Below, piece by piece: positions 1-8,231 of a DNA stretch of 64,000 bases. Within the stretch, counting starts at the first letter, position 1. Each line of letters opens with the position of its first letter. The notes below the pieces were generated by a model. The model searched no databases. It was not told the DNA's origin and saw only the letters and a program-made list of their open reading frames with translations. The stretch spans positions 1 to 64,000 of the forward strand of contig JANQGH010000020.1 in the NCBI GenBank assembly GCA_028277405.1, read 5' to 3'. Both the position numbers and the translations under genes were made by a program. This DNA comes from Alphaproteobacteria bacterium (GTDB lineage Bacteria > Pseudomonadota > Alphaproteobacteria > DSM-16000 > Inquilinaceae).

Positions 1-218
1 ACGACGTCTTCGACTTCCACAGCGGCACGGGCGAGGTCTATGGCGGCGACGATATCGACCGGCTGATCCTGTCCGGCGACAAGGACGACTTCACCTTCAG
101 CGCGGGCGATCCGCAGGAAGGAACCATCACCGGCGGCGTGACGGATCTCGCGGTCGCCGACATCGAACTGTTTGAGTTCGACGACGGCACGTTCACCTAC
201 GACCAGCTTTTCGCTTGA
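1..218 (+). CDS. C-terminal fragment of an RTX-like / Ca-binding secreted protein
   Basis: Only the last 71 codons lie in the window (reading frame starts at base 3, TGA at 216-218). The peptide has the look of the end of hemolysin-type or cadherin-like secreted proteins: a HSGTGEVYGGDDIDRLIL stretch, then VTDLAVADIELFEFDDGTF and a short aromatic end. Acidic, Gly-rich loops alternating with short hydrophobic strands suggest a beta-roll terminus, which in this family acts as a type I secretion signal region. The function of the missing N-terminal part cannot be judged. The family call rests on motif resemblance only. Confidence 0.6.
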   Translation, partial: DVFDFHSGTGEVYGGDDIDRLILSGDKDDFTFSAGDPQEGTITGGVTDLAVADIELFEFDDGTFTYDQLFA

Positions 219-585
219 GCCGGTCTTTCACTTGAGCCAGCGCTTGCTTGAGGAAGTCAGGCCCCGACATCCACGACGCGGATCTGGCCCCAGCACGCGT
301 GAAACTCGCTAGGGTCCGCTAAGTCATGGGCGCCGTGCCCAAGGCGGCAGCGGGCAGATGATCGGGTCTGAGGATCGGTTCACAACGCGATTCTCGGACC
401 CGTATCGATCAAGCGTAGGCGGCTGCCGCCGTTCCCCCGAAGCGAATAGACGGCGCCGACCGGAAGACCCAACCAGGCGTGACGCCAACCCCCGACAATG
501 CGTCGAGAGCACTGCCGGGGGCGGCCACAAACACGATTGGATCTGCTTCAGAGGTTATCCAAACCCCAAGTCGGCATCCTCAAGT
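219..585. other. Intergenic stretch, no convincing gene
   Basis: No reading frame here has a plausible start with a ribosome binding site or a recognisable protein. Small direct repeats of CTTGAGCC occur just after the stop of the RTX-like fragment (about 214-250). An imperfect inverted repeat (GGGTCTGAG against CTCGGACCC) lies near 364-405. The longer open frames on the plus strand are Arg/Pro/Ser-rich and look like chance frames in GC-rich DNA. Confidence 0.5.
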
Positions 586-822
586 TCAGGCGATTTCAAC
601 AAACTCGGGGTCGGGGCCCCCATTGTCGTCGCAATCAAAGCCGAAACCGCCGAAGCCGAAATGGCCGCCATCGTCGTCGTCGGCGCGGGCCTCAACCACC
701 CACTCCTCTTCCGGTGGGTCCTCGCCGCCGCCGATGGGGTCAACAGCCTCTCGCACAAAGCAGAAGAAGTCCTCGACCTTTTCAAGGAAACCCCTCACGA
801 ATGCTCCAAAAGAAAGTCCCAT
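586..822 (-). CDS. Possible small acidic Gly/Asp-rich protein
   Basis: A 78-residue frame starts with ATG at 822, preceded at short distance by GGGAGAAGGAC, a reasonable Shine-Dalgarno sequence. The N-terminal third is amphipathic (MGLSFGAFVRGFLEKVEDFF). The rest is strongly acidic and Gly/Phe-rich (ARADDDDGG, FGFGGFGFDCDDNGG). No family is recognised. The neighbour upstream is the end of an RTX-like protein on the other strand. In favour of a real gene are the binding site and a composition unlike random GC-rich frames. Against it are the short length and isolation. It could be a secreted or metal-binding peptide, but nothing in the sequence proves this. Confidence 0.4.
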   Translation of the reverse strand: MGLSFGAFVRGFLEKVEDFFCFVREAVDPIGGGEDPPEEEWVVEARADDDDGGHFGFGGFGFDCDDNGGPDPEFVEIA

Positions 823-1247
823 GTCCTTCTCCCTTTCCGTCAAGGTTCTTTGGTGTGGCTGGCACATCCTAAAGATGCACCCGTCAGCGGTTCCGGCATA
901 ATATTAGAGATGAGTGCCAGCGACTGCTAACTAATCAAGAATACGACAGGAGGATAAAAATTTAAAGTGGCAATTAGCAATTTTAACTTTAGTCATTCGC
1001 CAGATCCAATTTTAGCGAGTAGTCCGGCTTGCGGGAGGCGTCCTCAGATCTCAACCTGATAGGTACCAAGGCCGCTGATCCGACGGTTGCAACGCACCTG
1101 TTCAACACGGCTTACCCGGCCGCGGTGTCTGCGACCCAGGCCTGGCCGCGATGCTTCAATCCATGCCATTTGACGCGACGCTCCGGCTCGCCTTACAGTT
1201 CGCGGCGTTTTGCGGCCGAGCGGCCGAGCCACCAGGCAGGGGAGACG
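823..1247. other. Intergenic region upstream of the dehydrogenase
   Basis: Bases 895-1020 are distinctly AT-rich for this genome (TAATATTAGAG, GATAAAAATTTAAAG, AGCAATTTTAACTTTAG) and probably hold promoters for the small minus-strand frame and/or the plus-strand operon. No pair of boxes is clear enough to call. The dehydrogenase frame is open back to about 1029, but that extension looks non-coding. Confidence 0.45.
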
Positions 1248-2273
1248 ATGCAAAAGCCGGTCGCGATCTGCGATCCTTGGCCGCGCAGCCTTGATCTGAT
1301 GTTCACCGCGTCGGACCTGTCGCGGTTGCACACGCTGGTCGACCTCGTCACCAGCGACGAACGGCAGATGCCGGCCGACAAGGTCGATCGCACCTTGCCG
1401 GAGGCGGTGTTTGTGCTGGGCCAGACCGATCTGCCCCGTGAGCGGCTGGCGCGCGCGCCGAAGCTGAAGGCCGTCTTGAACGTCGAGGGTAATTTCACCG
1501 GCAACATCGATTACGACACCTGTTTCGAACGCGGCATCCACGTGCTGTCGGTCAGCCCGGTCTTTACCGAGACGGTGGCCGAAATGGCCCTGGGCATGGC
1601 GATCGATCTCGGCCGAGGCATCACCAGGGCCGATCGCGATTTCCATGCCGGCCGCGAGGTGTTCGGGCTGGAGAGCAATGCGGATGCGGAGCTGTTGTTC
1701 GACAGCCCGGTCGGCATCATCGGTTACGGCGATCTGGCTCGTTCTTTTCGCCCTTTGCTAAAACCATTTCGCTGCCCGGTTAAGGTCTACGATCCTTGGT
1801 TGCCAGACCATGTGCTGGTGGCCGAGGAGTGCCGGCCGGCGGCGCTCGACGAGGTGCTGTCAACGTCGCGCTACATCTTCGTTTTCGCCACGGTGACGGC
1901 CAGCAATGAAGGGTTTCTGGGCGCCGATCAGTTCGCGGCGATGCAGAAGGGCGCCAAGTTCATTCTGGTCAGCCGTGCCGGCGTTGTTGATTTCGATGCC
2001 ATGCTGGACGCGGTCGCACGCGGCCACATTCTCGCGGCGACGGACGTGTTTCCGCAGGAACCGATGCCGGCCGGCCACCGCGTGCGCGAGATCGACGGGT
2101 TGCTGCTCTCGGCCCATCGGGCGGGCGCGCTGGACAGTGTCTTCAAGCGCATGGGCACGTTGCTGCTCGGCGACATGGAACTGATGCTGAAGGGCTTGCC
2201 GCCCGTAGGCCTGAAGCGGGCCCAGCGCGAGACCGTCGGCGCCTTGCGCTCCATGGCGGTTACCATTTCATGA
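1248..2273 (+). CDS. D-isomer-specific 2-hydroxyacid dehydrogenase family protein
   Basis: This 341-residue NAD(P)-dependent oxidoreductase would reduce a 2-keto acid or oxidise a D-2-hydroxyacid in the cytoplasm. The Rossmann motif is GIIGYGDLA at residues 156-164; the third glycine of GxGxxG is replaced by Ala, which is tolerated. The catalytic triad of the family is visible as R243 (SRAG), E271 (FPQEP) and H290 (LLSAHRAG). The ATG at 1248 is chosen because AGGGGAGACG precedes it and the protein then has family length. A longer in-frame extension back to 1029 has no such signal. It lies 59 bases before a sugar-type ABC importer, so it may act on the imported substrate or its oxidation product. 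Confidence 0.85.
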   Translation: MQKPVAICDPWPRSLDLMFTASDLSRLHTLVDLVTSDERQMPADKVDRTLPEAVFVLGQTDLPRERLARAPKLKAVLNVEGNFTGNIDYDTCFERGIHVLSVSPVFTETVAEMALGMAIDLGRGITRADRDFHAGREVFGLESNADAELLFDSPVGIIGYGDLARSFRPLLKPFRCPVKVYDPWLPDHVLVAEECRPAALDEVLSTSRYIFVFATVTASNEGFLGADQFAAMQKGAKFILVSRAGVVDFDAMLDAVARGHILAATDVFPQEPMPAGHRVREIDGLLLSAHRAGALDSVFKRMGTLLLGDMELMLKGLPPVGLKRAQRETVGALRSMAVTIS

Positions 2274-2332
2274 AGCCGGCAACACGCCGGCAACGGCCAT
2301 AACGGCCACCAAACCGGGAGGAGAGAGGACCC

Positions 2333-3304
2333 ATGAGGAACAAGCTATTGATGGCGGTTGCCGCCGGCCTTGTCGCCAGCGCCTCAACGGCGGCCATGGC
2401 CCAGGACCAGATCTACGGTGTCCTGATGAAAACCCTGTCGAATCCGTTCTGGGGCGCGATGGAGGAAGGGGTTCGCGACGGCGCGGCGACGATCGGCGTT
2501 GAGTATTATCTGCAGGCGGTCGAGAGCGATCAGGCCGCCGAACCGCAGCTCAATGTCTGCAACACCATGCTGGAGCGTGATCCGGCCGTAATGATCACGG
2601 CGGCGATCAACTCCACCATCCTGCTGCCCTGTCTCAGCCGCGCGACGGAGATGGGCATTCCCGTCGTCGACCTGGACGGCAATCTGGACCATGAGATCGC
2701 CGAAGAGGCGGGGGTCGACATCGCCTTTACCATCGGCTCGGACAATGTCGCGGCCGGCGCGCAGGGGGCGGAGTATGTCGTCACCGTGCTGGGCCAGGAT
2801 GCCACCGGGCCCGTGCTGGTCATCGAAGGCTTGGCCGGTAACATCACCGGCCAGCGCCGGGCGCAGGGCTTTGCCGACCGGCTGGCCGAACTGGCGCCGG
2901 GGCTGGAGATCGTCGCCTCGCTGCCGGGCGATTGGGACCGGGGGCGCGCCGCCAACATCACCAACGACATCCTGACCCGCAATCCGGACCTGGTCGCAAT
3001 CTTCGCGGCCAATGACGGTATGGCGCTGGGCGCCGTCGAGGCCGCCTACGCGGCCGGTGTCGGCGACGACATCGTGATCGTCGGGGTCGATGGCAACAGC
3101 GATGCCGTGGAGTCGATCCAAGAAGGCAGGCTGAACGCGTCGGTCGCCCAACTGCCCTATCTCGTGGGCGCGCAAGCGGTCGAGTTCGCGTCGGCCGTCC
3201 TGGCCGGCGAGGAGACGCCGGAATTCATCCAAGTGCCGACCCTGGTGCTGACCCAGGAGATTCTGGAAGAGGGCAGCGAACCCATGCTGCAATACGTCCG
3301 ATAA
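2333..3304 (+). CDS. Sugar-type ABC transporter periplasmic binding protein
   Basis: The 323-residue protein begins with a clear signal peptide (MRNKLLMAVAAGLVASAS, cleavage likely after AMA at residue 23). It then follows the ribose/galactose binding protein fold: an early LSNPFWGAMEEGVRDGA segment, central DLDGNLDH, and late IFAANDGMALGAVEAA and VIVGVDGNSDAVESI segments. These proteins capture a sugar or polyol in the periplasm and deliver it to an RbsC-like permease. AACCGGGAGGAGAGAGGACCC provides a strong ribosome site before the ATG. The permease and ATPase follow directly. The ligand cannot be read from sequence. Confidence 0.9.
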   Translation: MRNKLLMAVAAGLVASASTAAMAQDQIYGVLMKTLSNPFWGAMEEGVRDGAATIGVEYYLQAVESDQAAEPQLNVCNTMLERDPAVMITAAINSTILLPCLSRATEMGIPVVDLDGNLDHEIAEEAGVDIAFTIGSDNVAAGAQGAEYVVTVLGQDATGPVLVIEGLAGNITGQRRAQGFADRLAELAPGLEIVASLPGDWDRGRAANITNDILTRNPDLVAIFAANDGMALGAVEAAYAAGVGDDIVIVGVDGNSDAVESIQEGRLNASVAQLPYLVGAQAVEFASAVLAGEETPEFIQVPTLVLTQEILEEGSEPMLQYVR

Positions 3305-3313
3305 CGACTCGTT

Positions 3314-3356
3314 GCCGGCGGGGTGGAGTTCCATCCGCTTCGCCGGCCCCTTCTTT
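3314..3356 (+). terminator. Intercistronic hairpin between binding protein and permease genes
   Basis: GCCGGCG (3314-3320) pairs with CGCCGGC (3341-3347), with an inner GGTGGA/TCCATCC pairing, followed by CCCTTCTTTG. The structure sits ten bases after the binding-protein stop and before the permease start. This is the usual position for a partial terminator or 3' stabiliser that keeps binding-protein mRNA in excess. Confidence 0.55.
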
Positions 3357-3373
3357 GCAAGCCTTCATGAGAG

Positions 3374-4354
3374 TTGTCGCCGGTGACCACCGCCCCTGAC
3401 GCGGCGCCGAAACCGCGCCAGAACCGCTTTTACTTCCGCATTGAGTCGCTTGTCGTCTTGGTGGTGCTTTGCATCGTGATGACGTTGCTGTCGCCGTTCT
3501 TTCTGTCGACCAGCAACATTCTCAACATCCTGCTGGCGACCGCGACGATCGGCGTCCTGGCCATCGGCGCGACCTATGTCATCGCCTCGGCGGGCCTGGA
3601 CCTGTCCCTCGGCTCCGTGCTCGGCCTGTCGGCGGTGTTCGGCGCCTTTCTGGTCGATCGGCTGGGGTTGCCCTGGCCGTTTGGCATCGTTGGCGCCCTG
3701 TTTGCCGGCTTTGCCGCCGGCTATGTGAACGGTCAGCTCATCACGCGGCTTCGGATCCCGGCCTTCATCGTCACGCTCGGCATGCTGGGCATCGCCCGCG
3801 GCCTCGCGCTGGTCATCTCCAGCGGTCAGGCGATCTACGGCCTGCCGTCGGAACTGGTCTATCTCGGCCAGGGTCGCCCGTTTGGCATCCCCATGCCGGT
3901 GATCATCTTTTTCCTGGTCGCGGTCGTCACTCACTACATCCTGGCCCATACCAAATACGGCAAGCACACGCTGGTCATCGGCGACAACGAGCAGGCGGCC
4001 CGCGCGACCGGCATCCAGGTCGAGCGGCACCGGCGGTCGCTGTACGCCTTTTCCGGTCTGATGGCCGGCATCGCCGGACTGATCTTCATGACCCGGGTGA
4101 ACGCGGGCGATCCCACCGCCGGGTTGAACTATGAACTGACGGCGATCACGGCGGCGATCATCGGCGGCACCAACCTGTTCGGGGGCCGGGGCAGCATCTT
4201 CGGCACCATGATCGGTGCTCTGATCATGGGCGTGCTGCAAAACGGCCTGAACCTGATGGCCGTGCAGTCCTACTATCAGCAGATGGCCATCGGTGCGGTC
4301 CTGATCTTTGCGGTCTGGCTGGACCAGTTCAATCGCAAGGTCGCGACACGATGA
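3374..4354 (+). CDS. Sugar-type ABC transporter permease (RbsC-like)
   Basis: The 326-residue integral membrane protein of the BPD_transp_2 family has about eight to ten hydrophobic segments. The diagnostic ASAGLDLSLGSVLGL motif lies at about residues 71-85 and GGTNLFGGRGSIFGTMIGA near the C-terminus. It would form the inner-membrane channel of the importer with the preceding binding protein and following ATPase. The start is uncertain: TTG at 3374 or GTG at 3383 both fit, and neither has a strong ribosome site. Its end overlaps the ATPase start by four bases (ATGA), which implies translational coupling. Confidence 0.88.
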   Translation: MSPVTTAPDAAPKPRQNRFYFRIESLVVLVVLCIVMTLLSPFFLSTSNILNILLATATIGVLAIGATYVIASAGLDLSLGSVLGLSAVFGAFLVDRLGLPWPFGIVGALFAGFAAGYVNGQLITRLRIPAFIVTLGMLGIARGLALVISSGQAIYGLPSELVYLGQGRPFGIPMPVIIFFLVAVVTHYILAHTKYGKHTLVIGDNEQAARATGIQVERHRRSLYAFSGLMAGIAGLIFMTRVNAGDPTAGLNYELTAITAAIIGGTNLFGGRGSIFGTMIGALIMGVLQNGLNLMAVQSYYQQMAIGAVLIFAVWLDQFNRKVATR

Positions 4355-5088
4355 GCCTGCTTGAACTGAACGGCATCGAAAAACGCTTCGGCTCGGTCGA
4401 GGCGCTGCGCGGCGTGACGCTGTCGGTCGAGGCCGGGTCCGTCGTCGGCCTGGTCGGCGACAATGGTGCCGGTAAGTCGACCCTGATGAAGACCATCACC
4501 GGCATCTATCAGCCCGACGGCGGCGCGATCCGGTTCGACGGCCAGGAAGTCACCGCCGATACGCCCGGCCATATCCGCTCGATCGGCATCGAGATGATCT
4601 ATCAGGACCTGGCCCTGGCGCCCCAGCAGGATGTGGCCTCGAACATCTTCCTGGGCCGTGAGCCAACAAAAACGCTGTTCGGCTTCATCCCCGGCCTGAT
4701 TGACCGGCCCAAGATCGTCGCCGAGGCCGAACGCATGTTGCAGCGCCTCGGCGCCCGCGTGCCCTCCGTCCTGTCGCCGGTCGGCGTGCTGTCCGGCGGC
4801 CAGCAGCAATCGGTCGCCATCGCCAGGGCGCTGACCTTCGGGCCGAAGCTGGTGATCATGGACGAGCCGACGGCGGCTTTAGCGGTGCGCGAAGTCGACC
4901 ATGTGCTCGACCTGATCCGCGAGTTGAAGCGTCAGGGCATCGCGGTGATCCTGATCAGCCACCGCCTAACGGACGTCTTCGCCGTTTCCGACCGCATCGT
5001 CGCCTTGCGCCAGGGCCAGATCATCGCCGATGAGGTTACGGCAGAGACGTCGATGAACCAGGTGGTCAGCCACATTGTGGGGAGCTGA
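4351..5088 (+). CDS. Sugar-type ABC transporter ATP-binding protein
   Basis: The 245-residue ATPase drives the importer encoded just upstream. Walker A is GLVGDNGAGKST (33-44), the signature LSGGQQQS (147-154), Walker B LVIMDEP (167-173) and the switch histidine H204 (LISHRL). It is a single nucleotide-binding domain rather than the roughly 500-residue double domain of RbsA. That is a known sub-type for ribose/xylose-like importers and would act as a homodimer. One residue in the D-loop region is less usual (TAALAVREVD), but the motifs are otherwise complete. It is the last gene of the operon; after it the base composition drops. Confidence 0.9.
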   Translation: MSLLELNGIEKRFGSVEALRGVTLSVEAGSVVGLVGDNGAGKSTLMKTITGIYQPDGGAIRFDGQEVTADTPGHIRSIGIEMIYQDLALAPQQDVASNIFLGREPTKTLFGFIPGLIDRPKIVAEAERMLQRLGARVPSVLSPVGVLSGGQQQSVAIARALTFGPKLVIMDEPTAALAVREVDHVLDLIRELKRQGIAVILISHRLTDVFAVSDRIVALRQGQIIADEVTAETSMNQVVSHIVGS

Positions 5089-5239
5089 CTATCCCGGGGT
5101 TGGACATTGCCAGTCTGCTAGTATCGCGAGCACTTGGAACTCATAACGCAGCTAGGTTAGGCTTGTTTCCCAAGGCGCAGGTCTTTGGCCCAAGACTACG
5201 CTTTGGTTTCCTCGCCCATTCCAAGCTCAACTAGTCAAG

Positions 5240-6436
5240 GTGTTGGATTCAGCCATGCCCGTGGTCGATGATGATCAGATCAAGGACTTGCTCATTAAGG
5301 GTGCTATCTCGGCTATCTCGGTCGATACCAGTGTTTTCGATCAGAAGCAGCTTCAATTGAGTTCTGTGACAATGCAGGCGATGGCGAGCTTCAAGGATCG
5401 TCCATTTGAATTCTTGCTGTCGAACACCGTGGCGAAGGAAGTTCTGGCGCATCTAGTAAAGCATACTGAGGAGGCAATTCAGGCTGCGCGGAAGTCTATC
5501 GGAAAATCCCTCAATGTCTTCGAGACAAAAAAGCCGACGCGAGAGGAAATACTTGAGCTTATTTCGGGCGGTAGAACAGCTGAGATGGCTGCCCATCAAA
5601 GATGGGAGAAATTTGTCAAAGATACAGGATGTGAAATTCTTTCAGATACCGATCTGGTAGAGACGGCAACTGTGTTCGATGCCTACTTTGCCGGCTTTGC
5701 GCCATTCGGCTCGGGGCGAAAGAAGGATGAGTTTCCCGATGCCCTTGCATTGAATGCGTTGGAACGCACTGCTTCGAAACGAAGCACATGCATTTTGGTC
5801 GTTTCGAAAGATGGTGACTGGCGTGCTTTTTGCGAAAACTCAAGGCGCCTCTTCTTGGTACCAGAGATCGAACGGGCGCTGAACTTAGTCACGGACGCGC
5901 CTCTGGGACTGCGCAAAGCGATCCTCTGTTGGATGTCTGAAGGACGAGCGGGGCGCGAGGAAATCCGCCACGGCATTGCTGAAAATGTCGAGCAAATTGA
6001 GTTCACCGCAAGCGCATACCCCACACACGGCGACGTGGATCTGTTCGCTTGGGGAGGAGAGCTTAAGCGCATTGATTGGCCAAATGAGATGGACATCGAC
6101 ATAATTGAAGTCGACGACTCCAACGTAGATGGTGTTCTACGCGTCGTACTGAGCCTTCCCGTAGTTCTGTCTATTTCTGTACCGATCGAGATGAGCTTCT
6201 CTGTCTGGGACAGCGTTGACAAGGAATCAGTCGACATGGGCTCGAACTCGGTTGAGGTCGAGGAAGATATGCATCAGCGGGTGACGATTACTGCTGACGT
6301 CTTCGATTTCGGAACAGAAGCTGAGGACATTGCGTTCTATCAAAGCGAGCTTGTGGACAAGTATCACGAGATCGAGCTTGGCGAAGTGAGCATCTTCGAG
6401 CCTGAAGACTACTGGGCCGGTGAAGAACCTCCGTGA
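5240..6436 (+). CDS. PIN-like (DUF4935-type) nuclease domain protein
   Basis: The 398-residue protein carries a PIN-like ribonuclease fold in its first half. Acidic metal-binding positions are seen in SVDTSVFD (D29, D33), the VAKEVLAHL helix, KKDEFPDALALNAL and VVSKDGDW. The spacing and the KDEFPDA / SKDGDW pair match the DUF4935 group. Residues after about 220 form an acidic domain I do not recognise, ending in EDYWAGEEPP. The start is GTG 5240 or ATG 5255. Codon choice and base composition are clearly more AT-rich than in the neighbours, with AT-rich flanks on both sides, suggesting recent acquisition. No antitoxin-like partner is adjacent. It may be an orphan defence or RNA-processing nuclease; the role is unproven. 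Confidence 0.7.
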   Translation: MLDSAMPVVDDDQIKDLLIKGAISAISVDTSVFDQKQLQLSSVTMQAMASFKDRPFEFLLSNTVAKEVLAHLVKHTEEAIQAARKSIGKSLNVFETKKPTREEILELISGGRTAEMAAHQRWEKFVKDTGCEILSDTDLVETATVFDAYFAGFAPFGSGRKKDEFPDALALNALERTASKRSTCILVVSKDGDWRAFCENSRRLFLVPEIERALNLVTDAPLGLRKAILCWMSEGRAGREEIRHGIAENVEQIEFTASAYPTHGDVDLFAWGGELKRIDWPNEMDIDIIEVDDSNVDGVLRVVLSLPVVLSISVPIEMSFSVWDSVDKESVDMGSNSVEVEEDMHQRVTITADVFDFGTEAEDIAFYQSELVDKYHEIELGEVSIFEPEDYWAGEEPP

Positions 6437-6732
6437 GGTTACAGTCGCCTAGATGTACCGTGAGCTACACTTTTTCGAGATGCAACCTCATTTGTGGCGC
6501 CAGTAAAATGGTGCAATAGTAGACAATTATGCGGTCAGCAATATCCTTAAGAATTTGACCGGAGCTGGCATTTGAGAATTGCGTGTCAAGAGGTGCTAGT
6601 GCTGTCCACTTTATTCACGGTTTGGCCGTTCGAGACTTGGAATCTCAACTCGCAGCTCCCTATACTGGAGTAGCTCTTGATAGCCAGTATCACTAATCCG
6701 GCAATTCACTTAGCCAACGGTGAAACCTCTGC
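6437..6732. other. Low-GC intergenic stretch after the PIN-like gene
   Basis: It contains no open frame of note, but short AT-rich runs (ATAGTAGACAATTATG, CCTTAAGAATTTG). A perfect 6-bp inverted repeat AACCTC-CGT-GAGGTT overlaps the stop of the PIN-like gene (6426-6440) and lacks a T-run. The composition matches the PIN-like gene rather than the following amidohydrolase, so the boundary of the transferred segment is probably near 6720. Confidence 0.45.
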
Positions 6733-7905
6733 CTACTGCTTCACCGCCAGTTCCTGTTCGACCAGATTGGCCCAATAGCTGGCGCCGGTCAGGATCGCGT
6801 CGTCGTTGAAGTCGTATCGGCTGTTGTGGTGCAGGGCGCCGTCCTCCGCCGGGCCGTTGCCGACCCAGACATAGGCGCCGGGCACGATCGCGGAGAAGAC
6901 GGAGAAATCGTCGCCGGCCGTGCTGGGCGGAAAGTCGTCGATGATGTTGTCGGCGCCGACCGTGGTCTCGGCGGCACGGCGGGCGCTGGCCGTCGCGCCC
7001 GCATCGTTCACCACCGGGGCGATCCGCCGGATGAAGCGGTAATCGGCCCGTATGCCCAGCATTTTTGCCGCGCCCTCGGCCAGGATGCCGATCTCCCGGT
7101 CCAGCAGGTCGCGGTTTTCCGCCGTATAGGCGCGCGCCGTGCCGCGGATCGTCACCTGGTCGGGGATCACGTTCCAGGCCTCCGGGTCGCCGGCCTGGAT
7201 CGAACAGGCGCTGACCACGGCGGCGTGCAGCGGGTCGACCTGGCGCGAGACGATGGTGTTCAGGGCGGTCAGGAACTGGCCGGTCGCGGCAATGGCATCG
7301 CGGCCGAGATGGGGCTTGGCGCCATGGGTCCCGATGCCGTCGAACACAACTTCCCAACTGTCCGACGAGGCCAGTTGCGGCCCGGGCACGACCGCGATCT
7401 GGTCCGGCGCCAGGCCGGGCATGTTGTGCATGCCGTAGACTGCATCGACCGGAAACCGGTCGAAGAACCCGTCCTCGACCATCGCGCGTGCACCGCCGCG
7501 GCCTTCCTCGGCCGGCTGAAAGATCAGATGAACGGTACCGTCGAACTGACCGGTCTCAGCAAGATATCGGGCCGCGCCGAGCAGCATGGTCGTATGGCCG
7601 TCATGGCCGCAGGCATGCATCCTGCCCGGATGGGTCGACCGGTGGGGGCGATCGGCCAGTTCCGGCATGGCCAAGGCGTCCATGTCGGCGCGAAGCGCAA
7701 TGGCTCGGTCGCCGCTGCCTGCCCTGACGGTGCCGACCACCCCGGTTTGGCCCAGGCCGCGGTGGACCTCGATGCCCCAGGCGGCAAGCTTTTCAGCGAC
7801 CAGGTCCGCCGTCCGGCGCTCTTCGAAGCCGAGTTCCGGATGGGCGTGAAGGTCCCGCCGAAGGGAAGTCAGTTCCGCCAAATGCTCGTTGATGGCCGAT
7901 TTCAC
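6733..7905 (-). CDS. M20-family amidohydrolase (hippurate hydrolase-like)
   Basis: The 390-residue metallo-amidase/carboxypeptidase would remove an acyl group from an N-acyl amino acid or a similar amide. The N-terminal LRRDLHAHPELGFEE block, HACGHDGHT (H97-H104) and QPAEEG (E133/E134 general base and metal) are the family landmarks, followed by a dimerisation lid and a closing HNSRYDFND. The GTG start at 7905 is preferred because GAGAGG precedes it and the size then equals the family norm. An upstream open extension to 8082 has no homologous look. It stands alone, divergent from the ATP-grasp gene at 8232, so it could act on that pathway's amide products or be unrelated. Confidence 0.87.
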   Translation of the reverse strand: MKSAINEHLAELTSLRRDLHAHPELGFEERRTADLVAEKLAAWGIEVHRGLGQTGVVGTVRAGSGDRAIALRADMDALAMPELADRPHRSTHPGRMHACGHDGHTTMLLGAARYLAETGQFDGTVHLIFQPAEEGRGGARAMVEDGFFDRFPVDAVYGMHNMPGLAPDQIAVVPGPQLASSDSWEVVFDGIGTHGAKPHLGRDAIAATGQFLTALNTIVSRQVDPLHAAVVSACSIQAGDPEAWNVIPDQVTIRGTARAYTAENRDLLDREIGILAEGAAKMLGIRADYRFIRRIAPVVNDAGATASARRAAETTVGADNIIDDFPPSTAGDDFSVFSAIVPGAYVWVGNGPAEDGALHHNSRYDFNDDAILTGASYWANLVEQELAVKQ

Positions 7906-8231
7906 ATCATCCTCTCGGTCAATCCGCGTTTTCTCGCCTCGACATGCGACCGTTCGTGGCATCGGTGCAGTCGCTGCAACTGATATGATACCGGTTGTTG
8001 GCGTATCGAGAGATTCACCGAGATAGTCTCCAGCATCGTATGCCTTCGATGACGTAGGATTGACGCAGGCGCTGTCGAACACGTGTCGCGGTTGCGGTAC
8101 TAAAGGCCATCTCGCGGGTCAATAGGCGACTGCTTCTCGCCTGCAAATGGTCCGATCGGTCGCGATCACCGGCCAGCCAAGCGTTGAAAGCGCGTTGAAT
8201 CGGACATGGGGTCTCAAGTCTCGTCTTTGCC
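7906..8231. other. Divergent intergenic region
   Basis: It separates the minus-strand amidohydrolase from the plus-strand ATP-grasp gene and presumably holds both promoters. Moderately AT-rich text lies at 7975-8050 (AACTGATATGATACCGG, GAGATAGTCTCC). No box pair, hairpin or operator is clear enough to name. Confidence 0.4.

Noticed and set aside
358..930. Plus-strand frames of 120-190 residues between the RTX-like end and the dehydrogenase
   Set aside because: Three overlapping frames compete, all low-complexity Arg/Pro/Ser; no ribosome site or recognisable motif.
1029..1247. N-terminal extension of the 2-hydroxyacid dehydrogenase
   Set aside because: No ribosome site at the TTG at 1029; the extension does not resemble the family, and ATG 1248 has AGGGGAGACG before it.
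3365..4240. Minus-strand frame opposite the ABC permease
   Set aside because: Asp/Arg/Gln-rich mirror of membrane-protein codons; no start signal.
7906..8082. N-terminal extension of the M20 amidohydrolase
   Set aside because: GTG 7905 has GAGAGG upstream and gives family length; the extension is unlike known members.
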